Shown here in pieces: positions 22,537 to 29,882 of a DNA stretch of 37,294 nt. The DNA lies in NCBI RefSeq assembly GCF_000333895.2, contig NZ_ANFM02000068.1:1-37294 (forward strand), written 5' to 3'. Under the pieces are notes generated by a model that saw nothing but the letters and a program-made list of their open reading frames with translations, ran no database searches and was not told where the DNA came from. A program made the position numbers and the translations under genes. The stretch comes from Grimontia indica (lineage in GTDB: Bacteria > Pseudomonadota > Gammaproteobacteria > Enterobacterales > Vibrionaceae). Within the stretch, counting starts at the first letter, position 1. The number at the start of each line of letters is the position of its first letter.

Positions 22537-23310
22537 GTGAGTATGTTTATTCATACACTGGGGAAAATCACTAGAGAGGTATCACAAACAATTATGGAAC
22601 TGAATTTCTCTTTGACTGTTGCTATTTCACTGGTCTCTGTCTTCGTTACTCTGGTAACGTTCTTTTATAGGATGTTTGATAACCACCGCGCGTTTAAAAT
22701 TAAGAACACAGAGCTTTTGCACAGTTGCTTAAAAGAAGAAGACTATGATGGTAAGTCCTTTGTACTGGGAAATATTATTGAAAGTGCCTACTCAGTCAGG
22801 ATCCCCCACGAACGTCTGATGCGAATCCTAAAGCACCCCGAAAGCAATAAGTTGTTTAACCTCTATCGTTTTTCTGCCCCTCTGATTACCTTCTCTGACG
22901 GACACTTTTCTCTCAAAACGGATGCCCTCCTCGGTGAGAAGAGGTATCGCGAGGGTTCAATAATCTTCGGGAAGACTTTGCTTAAGTATTTTGTTTTTGC
23001 CTTGTTGGCTTGTGTAAGTTTAGTTTTTGCGGTGGAGGTGGCATTGCAAGGGTCTTTAGAACAGCTCTCTGCGGACAAGACTGTCCTTAAGTTTTCAGCA
23101 AGTTTAGTGTTGTCTCTGTTTTGCTGGCGGTTTGCCATGAGCCAGCTTAGAGAGCCTATAAATTTTTATAAGGCCTTTGAATTCATGGAAATTATTGAGT
23201 CGTATAAATTCCCCCCGGCCAAGAAAAGTAAGTTGCGAATGTATTGGGAAAAAATCAGGGGCACTAGAAACGACAAATGTGAAAGTGCTGAGGAAAAGAC
23301 CGAAACCTAA
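22537..23310 (+). CDS. Membrane protein of unknown function
   Basis: 257 residues from a GTG (22537); ATGs at 22543 and 22594 are alternatives. One hydrophobic helix is near the N-terminus (LTVAISLVSVFVTLVTFFY). Two more lie around residues 150-200 (LLKYFVFALLACVSLVFAV and VLKFSASLVLSLFCWRFAM), with a cytosolic domain between and a charged C-terminal tail. No family is recognised. It is divergent from the cysteine-protease-like gene, whose promoter region it shares. Confidence 0.65.
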   Translation: MSMFIHTLGKITREVSQTIMELNFSLTVAISLVSVFVTLVTFFYRMFDNHRAFKIKNTELLHSCLKEEDYDGKSFVLGNIIESAYSVRIPHERLMRILKHPESNKLFNLYRFSAPLITFSDGHFSLKTDALLGEKRYREGSIIFGKTLLKYFVFALLACVSLVFAVEVALQGSLEQLSADKTVLKFSASLVLSLFCWRFAMSQLREPINFYKAFEFMEIIESYKFPPAKKSKLRMYWEKIRGTRNDKCESAEEKTET

Positions 23311-23350
23311 ATCTCTGACACTGAACCTTTTCACCTAATCCCCTCCAAAC

Positions 23351-23372
23351 TGCCCGCGCTACCGTGCGGGCA
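23351..23372. terminator. Possible intrinsic terminator hairpin
   Basis: TGCCCGC (23351-23357) pairs with GCGGGCA (23366-23372), with two further inner pairs. It lies between the convergent ends of the membrane protein gene and cra. There is no T run on either side, so termination is uncertain. Confidence 0.35.
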
Positions 23373-23418
23373 TGAACAATGAAACCCTTACCACTGCAAC
23401 ATAAGCTTACCAGTCTTT

Positions 23419-24399
23419 TTAAGTGCGCCATTTAGGCTCTCTTGGAACTACCTCGACACCGGTTTGATACCTTCCTGCAATAGCATTGAGCGTGAGTTCC
23501 AGTGCATGTTCACTGATCAATTCAAACTGCTGTGGCAGCGATTGTACTTTCATCGGGATGAAATCCAGCATGCGATTGTCACCAAACGTGGCGAATTTCA
23601 CTCTCTCGCCAATCTCTGGTTCTTCCAGAATGGCATCAAGGATACCTTCAAACAACGCGTATGAAGTGGTGAGTATGGCCTCAGGCATCATACCAGCGTG
23701 ATACCATTGCAGAATAAGCCGCTTAGCTTCTTTCTGGCTGAAATGGTCACCATAGGCGATTTGTGTACCTGCGTTTGCTTTTCTGGCAGCAGACAAAAAA
23801 CCCTGTTCACGCTCTTTTGATATACCCAGTTCGGGTACTGCGCCAATCAGTCCAATGGTATTTGCGCCCATTTCAGCTAATTGGTTGGTCAATGAAAATG
23901 CACCATCCAGATCCTCACTGATCACACAGGCAAAGTGTTCATCATCTAAAGCACGGTCAATGGCGATCACAGGTGTGCCAGACGCTTGAATGGTAGGGTA
24001 GAAGTCGTTCTCTGCGGGCAGGGAAGAGGCAACTATCAGCGCGTCAATTTTGCGTGCGACTAACATATTCACCACTTGCTTCTCGGTCTCGGGATTGTCG
24101 TCAGAACAACTGATAATCAATTGATAACCTGCCTGACGTGCGTCCCGCTCAAGTAATTTGGCGATTTTTGCGTAACTGCCATTCTCCAAATCGGGGATTA
24201 GAAGGCCAAACGATCGGGTCGTACCTGCGCGAAGAGCGCTGGCTGCATGGTCCGGACGGTAGTTATATTTCTCGACAACTTCCATCACTTTCTGTTGAGT
24301 GCGTTCACTGATGCGGTATTTAGCTGACTTGCCGTTAATCACGTAACTTGCCGTTGTGCGTGAAACTCCAGCCAAGCGGGCTATCTCGTCCAGTTTCAT
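23419..24399 (-). CDS. cra: Catabolite repressor/activator Cra (FruR), LacI family
   Basis: 326 residues. The N-terminal helix-turn-helix is MKLDEIARLAGVSRTTASYV, followed by the Cra-specific YRISERTQQKVMEVV region and a periplasmic-binding-protein-like effector domain (fructose-1-phosphate is the known ligand). The length is close to that of E. coli Cra (334). The gene is divergent from fruBKA and shares an intergenic region with three operator sites. Cra represses fruBKA until fructose-1-phosphate appears and tunes glycolysis against gluconeogenesis in related bacteria. Confidence 0.92.
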   Translation of the reverse strand: MKLDEIARLAGVSRTTASYVINGKSAKYRISERTQQKVMEVVEKYNYRPDHAASALRAGTTRSFGLLIPDLENGSYAKIAKLLERDARQAGYQLIISCSDDNPETEKQVVNMLVARKIDALIVASSLPAENDFYPTIQASGTPVIAIDRALDDEHFACVISEDLDGAFSLTNQLAEMGANTIGLIGAVPELGISKEREQGFLSAARKANAGTQIAYGDHFSQKEAKRLILQWYHAGMMPEAILTTSYALFEGILDAILEEPEIGERVKFATFGDNRMLDFIPMKVQSLPQQFELISEHALELTLNAIAGRYQTGVEVVPREPKWRT

Positions 24400-24453
24400 T
24401 GAAATTTTTCCCCTTAAACCAAATCCGACTTACTTATCAGATTGGGAACACTC

Positions 24454-24469
24454 TGTGCGCGTGATCATA
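24454..24469. promoter_or_regulatory. Possible CRP site
   Basis: TGTGC-GCGTGA-TCATA resembles TGTGA-N6-TCACA with two mismatches. It lies upstream of the Cra operators, where a catabolite activator would fit. It is only a resemblance. Confidence 0.35.
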
Positions 24470-24507
24470 AAAAGCACAAAGGATCTTATCGATTCTTTGC
24501 ATTATAA

Positions 24508-24523
24508 GCTGAATGGATTCAGC
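24508..24523. promoter_or_regulatory. Cra operator 1
   Basis: GCTGAATGGATTCAGC is a near-perfect palindrome matching the Cra consensus GCTGAAWCGWTTCAGC. Confidence 0.8.
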
Positions 24524-24530
24524 ATTGGTA

Positions 24531-24546
24531 GCTGAAAGGTTTCAGC
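24531..24546. promoter_or_regulatory. Cra operator 2
   Basis: GCTGAAAGGTTTCAGC matches the Cra consensus and starts eight bases after operator 1, so the two dimers could bind side by side. Confidence 0.8.
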
Positions 24547-24588
24547 AAAGATGAAAACTGTGCGTGAAGCCTGTTTTTTGATTTGAAT

Positions 24589-24604
24589 GCTGAAACGATT
24601 CAGT
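24589..24604. promoter_or_regulatory. Cra operator 3
   Basis: GCTGAAACGATTCAGT keeps the central ACG and both TGAA/TTCA halves. It lies 122 bases before the fruB start and is probably the main fru operator. A weak -35/-10 pair (TTGAAG at 24621, AATATT near 24644) follows it. Confidence 0.78.
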
Positions 24605-24725
24605 GAGGCTGAAAGTGCGCTTGAAGACGCTTTACTGACTATGAATATTACGGCTTGGCTGCAGCAATCAATGTGTGGCGGGGCGAATGAAAAGTGGGCT
24701 CAGTCCACTGAAATCTGAGGTAAGA

Positions 24726-25844
24726 ATGATGCTTGAACTCACGCAAAACGACGTGCAACTCGGCAAGAGTGCTGCAACAAAACAAGAGGCGATACAAGAG
24801 ATTGCTAATGATTTGGTCGCTAAAGGGCTTGTTGTTGAAGGGTATGGTTCAGGCATGCTTGCACGGGAAAACCAGAATTCAACGTATCTGGGGAATGGTA
24901 TTGCGATCCCCCATGGCACTACTGACACCCGCGACTTGGTAAAGCAAACTGGCGTGCAAATTCATCACTTTGCTAATGGCGTAGATTGGGGCGACGGAAA
25001 CACGGTTTACCTTGCAATCGGTATTGCGGCGAAATCTGACGAACACCTCGGCATATTGAAGCAACTGACCCACGTTCTTTCTGCCGACTCTGTGGAAGAA
25101 GCACTAAAGGCCGCGACCAGCGCCGAGCAGATCCTTGCGGCATTAAACGGTGCGAACCAGAAAGGCCTGCTTTTCAATGAAAGCACTATCACCCTGAATT
25201 TCCCTACAGCAGATTTAGTTTCCATGAGCGCGGTATGTGCGGGCAAATTGAAAGCAGCGGATGCCGTTGGTCAGGGATTTGTCTCCTCACTTGTTGGTCA
25301 GTCGCCAGTATGTCTGGGCCAGGGGCTTTGGCTGAATGCTTCGTCAGAGTCGGTAAAGCAAACCGCGATAGCTTTCTTGTCTGCAGAGCAAGCTTTCGAA
25401 GTCGATGGTAAAACTGTGAAAGGGTTGATTGCTATTGCGGCTAACAGCGCAGAGCACGCAGATATCATGCGCAACATCAGTGAATTGGTGTTTGATAGAA
25501 AAATCGCAGAGGTATTTGCTGTTACTCCAGAAGCCGTGGTTAAGGCTTTTTCTGAGGTTCGCCAGGGCGGTCTTAGCCAAATCTTCAAAATCAAAAATGC
25601 CCACGGTCTTCATGCCCGACCAGGCGCCATGCTGGTGAGTGTAGCTAAGAAGTTCGATTCACAGATCTGGGTGTCGAACCTGAATGGTGATGGCAAGCAA
25701 GTGAATGCCAAGAGCCTGATGAAGGTGATTGCGTTGGGTGTTAAGCAAGGCCATGAATTGGAATTTACCGCTGACGGTGCCGACGCTCAAGTTGCCATTG
25801 ATGCCATCGGCCAAGCCATTGAAACCGGTTTGGGTGAGGGGTAA
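24726..25844 (+). CDS. fruB: Fructose PTS EIIA-FPr (DTP) protein
   Basis: 372 residues (E. coli FruB has 376). The N-terminal EIIA-Fru domain holds phospho-acceptor His63 in GIAIPHGTTD. A central linker domain follows. The C-terminal FPr/HPr-like domain holds His296 in GLHARPGAM. It takes phosphate from EI and passes it to FruA. The ATG at 24726 is chosen because GAGG lies five bases upstream; the frame extends to 24675 without a ribosome binding site. It is the first gene of fruBKA, with three bases before fruK. Confidence 0.93.
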   Translation: MMLELTQNDVQLGKSAATKQEAIQEIANDLVAKGLVVEGYGSGMLARENQNSTYLGNGIAIPHGTTDTRDLVKQTGVQIHHFANGVDWGDGNTVYLAIGIAAKSDEHLGILKQLTHVLSADSVEEALKAATSAEQILAALNGANQKGLLFNESTITLNFPTADLVSMSAVCAGKLKAADAVGQGFVSSLVGQSPVCLGQGLWLNASSESVKQTAIAFLSAEQAFEVDGKTVKGLIAIAANSAEHADIMRNISELVFDRKIAEVFAVTPEAVVKAFSEVRQGGLSQIFKIKNAHGLHARPGAMLVSVAKKFDSQIWVSNLNGDGKQVNAKSLMKVIALGVKQGHELEFTADGADAQVAIDAIGQAIETGLGEG

Positions 25845-25847
25845 ATC

Positions 25848-26795
25848 ATGACGAATTTTCGTGTAGTCACCGTCACGCTTAATCCTGCGCTGGATATGAC
25901 TGGTGCCATGGCAGAGCTCAAAGCAGGTAGCGTCAATCTTATCCAGTCTTCGAACCTGAATCCGGGAGGTAAGGGGATTAACGTTGCAAAAGTGCTCGCC
26001 GAATTGGGTGCAGAAGTCACAGTGACCGGCTTTCTCGGTGATGAAAATCAGGATCCTTTTGCTCAACTTTTCGAGCAAAAAGGCATTCATGATGCCTTTA
26101 TTCGTGTAGCTGGTGCATCGCGCATTAACGTCAAACTGGTGGAAGAGTCAGGTCGCGTCACTGATCTGAATTTCCCTGGTGTTGCAGTATCTGAAGATGA
26201 TGTTCAACAGCTTGAAAGCACCCTCCATACATTGGCAGAGACTCACGACGTGTTCGTTATTGCTGGAAGCTTACCGGCGGGTATTTCACCGGAAAAACTC
26301 GCTTCTTGGATTGCCGCGCTTCGGGAGCAAGGCAAAAAAGTATTTTTCGACAGCAGTAACGCTGCATTGGCAGCGGGTTTGAATGCCTCTCCTTGGCTGG
26401 TTAAGCCGAATGATGAAGAACTCTCGCAATGGGCGGGTAGGCACCTTTCCAATGAATCTGAACTTCTCGAAGCGGGTAAAACCTTGAGTAATACGGGTAT
26501 TGATAATGTGGTGATTTCCCGTGGCCCAGAAGGTGTGCTGTGGCTGAAAGATGGCGTTTGGTATGCCAGCCAGCCACCAAAAATGAAAGTGGTCAGCACA
26601 GTAGGTGCTGGCGACACGCTGGTGGCAGGAATGTGCTGGGCAGAATTGAACCAGTGGGATCGGGAAACCTCTCTGAGTTTCGCTACCGCGCTGTCTGCGC
26701 TAGCAGTCACACAGGTCAATGTTGGTGTTGAAGATATTGTTCAAGTAGAAACGCTACAACGCCAAGTTAACGTGAAACAGATTAAAAATAACTAA
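25848..26795 (+). CDS. fruK: 1-phosphofructokinase
   Basis: A 315-residue PfkB/ribokinase-family sugar kinase. The N-terminal NPGGKGINVAKVLAELG and C-terminal TVGAGDTLVAGM motifs are intact, with catalytic Asp256. It converts fructose-1-phosphate from FruA to fructose-1,6-bisphosphate, thereby removing the Cra inducer. The ATG follows the fruB stop by three bases, and GAGGGGTAA in the fruB end serves as ribosome binding site. Confidence 0.93.
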   Translation: MTNFRVVTVTLNPALDMTGAMAELKAGSVNLIQSSNLNPGGKGINVAKVLAELGAEVTVTGFLGDENQDPFAQLFEQKGIHDAFIRVAGASRINVKLVEESGRVTDLNFPGVAVSEDDVQQLESTLHTLAETHDVFVIAGSLPAGISPEKLASWIAALREQGKKVFFDSSNAALAAGLNASPWLVKPNDEELSQWAGRHLSNESELLEAGKTLSNTGIDNVVISRGPEGVLWLKDGVWYASQPPKMKVVSTVGAGDTLVAGMCWAELNQWDRETSLSFATALSALAVTQVNVGVEDIVQVETLQRQVNVKQIKNN

Positions 26796-26813
26796 AGGAA
26801 CAGGGGTAGAGAG

Positions 26814-28535
26814 ATGAAAGCAGTAATCGTGACATCGTGCCCAAGTGGTATTGCAAATACTATTATCGCCGCGGGAATGCTTGAAAAAGCAGTCGCAGCA
26901 CTTCAATGGCAAGCTGTGATTGAATGCCAAAGCACTGTGAAACCGAATAAGCCCGCTTCTGTATCTGACATTGAAGCTGCGGATCTTATCGTGACCGTTG
27001 GACCAGTCGCTGATATGGCGAGATTCAATGGCAAACCGGTTTACCAAGCATCATTAGAAGCCTGCTATGCAGATGTGAAGCAGTTGCTGGAAGATGCGGG
27101 CTCAAACGCTGAAGTCTATGCCCATGTAGGTGAAGCGGCTAAACCTGCAGCCCAAAAAAGAATTGTTGGCATTACCGCGTGCCCCACAGGGGTGGCGCAC
27201 ACCTTCATGGCGGCAGAAGCTGTAGAAGAAGAGGCCAAAGCACAGGGTATATGGGTGAAAATTGAAACCCGGGGCTCTGTGGGCGCGAAAAACCAGCTGA
27301 CCGAGGAAGAGATTGCAGCGGCAGACTTGGTCTTCATCGGCGCGGATATTGAAGTCGATATGGCTCGCTTTGATGGCAAGCGCGTTTATCGAACCAGTAC
27401 TGGAGCAGCGCTAAAGAAAACCAAGCAAGAATTGTCGAATGCGTTTGAGCAAGCTGAAGTTTACAAGCACGGCGGCGCGAAAACGGATAACAGCAGTAAG
27501 AATGAACGCACTGGTGCCTACAAACACCTGATGACTGGCGTTTCACATATGTTGCCATTGGTTGTTGCTGGTGGTCTGTGTATCGCGCTGTCTTTCGTCT
27601 TCGGTATTGAAGCGTTCAAAGAAGAGGGCACACTGGCGGCGGCACTCATGGAAATCGGTGGCGCGAGTGCATTTGCGTTAATGGTTCCTGTGTTGGCGGG
27701 TTTTATCGCGTTCTCTATAGCTGACCGTCCGGGTCTGGCACCGGGTTTGATTGGCGGTATGCTGGCAAGTTCTACAGGCGCAGGCTTCCTCGGCGGTATC
27801 GTCGCGGGTTTCTTGGCGGGTTATTCCGCAAAACTGATTGCTGATAAAGTCCAACTGCCGGACTCCATGGCAGCGTTGAAGCCAATCTTGATCATTCCGC
27901 TACTGGCGAGTTTGGTGACGGGTTTAGTCATGATTTTCGTGGTGGGTGGCCCAGTTGCAGGTGTGATGAACAGCCTGACCGAGTTCCTGAACAGTATGGG
28001 TTCGACCAATGCGGTTTTGCTGGGTGTGATCCTTGGCGCCATGATGTGCTTTGACTTGGGCGGCCCAGTTAACAAAGCGGCTTATACCTTTGGTGTTGGC
28101 TTGCTGGCTTCCCAAACTTACACACCAATGGCAGCAGTGATGGCAGCGGGTATGGTACCTGCAATGGGCATGGGTCTGGCAACCTTGTTGGCACGCAGTA
28201 AGTTTAATGCTCAGGAACGTGAAGCAGGTAAAGCATCGTTTGTTCTGGGGATGTGCTTTATCTCTGAAGGTGCGATTCCTTTCGCAGCACGTGATCCAAT
28301 GCGTGTTATACCAGCCTGTATGGTAGGTGGTGCATTGACTGGTGCGTTGTCTATGTTGATTGGCGCAAAATTGATGGCTCCTCATGGCGGTATCTTTGTA
28401 CTGTTCATTCCAAATGCCATCACACCAGTACTGCTTTACCTTGGTGCGATTGCAGCAGGTACTTTGGTGACAGGGTTTATGTATGCAGCATTGAAGCAAA
28501 GCGAAGAAACGCAAGCAGTTGTTCAGCATGCATAG
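26814..28535 (+). CDS. fruA: Fructose PTS EIIB'BC permease
   Basis: 573 residues. Two EIIB-Fru modules stand in tandem: the first with Cys9 (VTSCPSGIANT), the second with Cys123 (GITACPTGVAHTFMA), which is the likely phosphorylated one. A long EIIC membrane domain follows (about 235-565) with motifs such as GLIGGMLASSTGAGFLGGI and the substrate-site EGAIPFAARDP. It imports fructose as fructose-1-phosphate. It is the last gene of the operon, with a terminator 20 bases after the stop. Confidence 0.93.
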   Translation: MKAVIVTSCPSGIANTIIAAGMLEKAVAALQWQAVIECQSTVKPNKPASVSDIEAADLIVTVGPVADMARFNGKPVYQASLEACYADVKQLLEDAGSNAEVYAHVGEAAKPAAQKRIVGITACPTGVAHTFMAAEAVEEEAKAQGIWVKIETRGSVGAKNQLTEEEIAAADLVFIGADIEVDMARFDGKRVYRTSTGAALKKTKQELSNAFEQAEVYKHGGAKTDNSSKNERTGAYKHLMTGVSHMLPLVVAGGLCIALSFVFGIEAFKEEGTLAAALMEIGGASAFALMVPVLAGFIAFSIADRPGLAPGLIGGMLASSTGAGFLGGIVAGFLAGYSAKLIADKVQLPDSMAALKPILIIPLLASLVTGLVMIFVVGGPVAGVMNSLTEFLNSMGSTNAVLLGVILGAMMCFDLGGPVNKAAYTFGVGLLASQTYTPMAAVMAAGMVPAMGMGLATLLARSKFNAQEREAGKASFVLGMCFISEGAIPFAARDPMRVIPACMVGGALTGALSMLIGAKLMAPHGGIFVLFIPNAITPVLLYLGAIAAGTLVTGFMYAALKQSEETQAVVQHA

Positions 28536-28555
28536 TTGAAGTCTCAGCAAGCGTT

Positions 28556-28580
28556 AAGCCGGCCTCGGGTCGGCTTTTTA
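28556..28580 (+). terminator. Rho-independent terminator of fruBKA
   Basis: AAGCCGGCC pairs with GGTCGGCTT around a TCG loop (one G-T pair), followed by a T run. The minus-strand gene that ends at 28584 converges on it. Confidence 0.85.
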
Positions 28581-28583
28581 CGT

Positions 28584-29081
28584 TTAGTAGGGGTTGGCGG
28601 GGGTGTGCAAATTCAGGTCGTTTTGACCCATCATAAAGGTGACGTGAAGCTCCACTAACTGCTCACTCTCCCTTTGCCATGCTGCGTCATTCTGCTGTTG
28701 GCAGAACTCCATCATGGCGACGATCAAGGTATCCAGCTTTTTCAAACTCCAGCGTTTAATATCTGGTTCGATATCTGATCGTGAAGCCAAAGCCTGCAGT
28801 TTGGCATAGCAAAACTGCAAGTAACTAAAGGCTTCTTCCGCTTTGCCTTCAAACTGATAGTGACGTTGTAACTTGGTGCAGCCATCCACAAAATAAGCGA
28901 TAGCATCACTTCTGGTTAGGTCGATAGGCGGGTCAAAAATCATGGCCGGGGTTTGGGATACAACAGCAGCGAGTGTATCAACATTCCGATGTTCAGCGTC
29001 TTCGTACCAGTTTTGAATTTTCTTCATCCATGCGTCGACGATGTCCACAACATTCTCCCTGATAATTTTTTTTGGCGGCAT
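28584..29081 (-). CDS. Small soluble protein of unknown function
   Basis: 165 residues, mostly helical, with no signal or membrane segment (VVDIVDAWMKKIQNWYEDAE near the start). The ribosome binding site is weak and Met19 is an alternative start. It lies 28 bases downstream of the DUF3334 gene on the same strand, so it probably belongs to the same signalling transcript. I do not recognise the family. Confidence 0.65.
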   Translation of the reverse strand: MPPKKIIRENVVDIVDAWMKKIQNWYEDAEHRNVDTLAAVVSQTPAMIFDPPIDLTRSDAIAYFVDGCTKLQRHYQFEGKAEEAFSYLQFCYAKLQALASRSDIEPDIKRWSLKKLDTLIVAMMEFCQQQNDAAWQRESEQLVELHVTFMMGQNDLNLHTPANPY

Positions 29082-29109
29082 GGTGCCGCCATGGGGATCG
29101 GTGAAGCTC

Positions 29110-29799
29110 TTAGATACCTAGATCGTCCAGCAAAGAGTCGGCTTCTGCCGCTTTTTTGGATTTACTCTTTTTCTTGTCTTTAGCATCGAGGCTTTTGGCG
29201 ACTTCCGTCTCCAGAATTTCATCAGGATTGATTTCATCGCCTTCCTCGAATTCTTCGAGTTGGATGAACTCTGTTCGCTCCATCGAAAGCTCTAGGTAGA
29301 AGATATTGTTATCTTCAGTGCTGAAGCTTACGCGGCGTGCCTGAGGGCGTTCAATATTGCTATCAACAGTGACATTAATGTTCTTGTTGATCGCCATCAT
29401 CTTGGGCTGATTCTGTGTGATATTGGTCTGTAGAGAGCGTTTCACTTTACCGGTGAAGTCACCCACGATTTGGTTCATGAGTTCACCCAAAACGTCCGCG
29501 ACTTCGTCAGAAGTGTGCAGGGTTGCAAGTTCTTCTTTTGGAATGCCCATGTGGGACATGTATTTCTGGTAGACCTCAAGCGCTGCTTTGGCTTCGAAAT
29601 TAATCACCACTAATCCGGAGAAGCCGCCATCAAAAAGAACAAAGCAACCGAAGTCAGGTTTCAGGCTGGTTTTGGATATCTTCTGCACCATGGCGGAGTG
29701 GTGAACTTGTGTATCTGTTGCTTTCGAAAGGACCGCGGTTACCGATTGGCAAAGTTTCAGCAGAATGTCTTCAGTTGTGATGATTTTTGTTTTTCTCAT
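29110..29799 (-). CDS. DUF3334-type protein with CheC/CheX phosphatase motif and CheZ-like tail
   Basis: 229 residues. The middle holds DVLGELMN followed 22 residues later by Pro: Asp102-x3-Glu106-x2-Asn109-x22-Pro132, exactly the (D/S)x3Ex2Nx22P motif of CheC/FliY/CheX phosphatases. The last residues ADSLLDDLGI follow a Lys-rich linker and resemble the C-terminal CheY-docking peptide of E. coli CheZ (VDDLLDSLGF). The overall sequence fits, from memory, DUF3334. It lies 83 bases downstream of a hybrid histidine kinase on the same strand, so a role in removing phosphate from a receiver domain is a reasonable inference. There is no membrane segment. Confidence 0.75.
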   Translation of the reverse strand: MRKTKIITTEDILLKLCQSVTAVLSKATDTQVHHSAMVQKISKTSLKPDFGCFVLFDGGFSGLVVINFEAKAALEVYQKYMSHMGIPKEELATLHTSDEVADVLGELMNQIVGDFTGKVKRSLQTNITQNQPKMMAINKNINVTVDSNIERPQARRVSFSTEDNNIFYLELSMERTEFIQLEEFEEGDEINPDEILETEVAKSLDAKDKKKSKSKKAAEADSLLDDLGI

Positions 29800-29882
29800 G
29801 ACTGGCTCACTCGTTCTGATGTTGATTGAATCCTTACAAGTGTGGCACTAAATCTCTCATTCTGCTGAAATCTATCTTTGCT

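Larger units (their letters stand above)
10245..23400. mobile_element. Accessory island: decayed prophage holding a gene-cassette array
   Basis: Between the lipoprotein pair and cra, gene content and composition change. The left flank has minus-strand phage genes (int, xis, ssb, recT). The centre is an AT-rich run of plus-strand cassettes with attC sites. The right flank has a broken phage antirepressor and two unknown genes. Phage structural, lysis and replication genes are absent, so the prophage is a remnant. The outer limits are inferred from neighbouring core genes; I found no clear attL/attR direct repeat. Confidence 0.65.

Noticed and set aside
27924-28550. 208-codon minus-strand frame inside fruA
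   Set aside because: It is a Cys/His-rich shadow of an intact EIIBC gene with no independent support.
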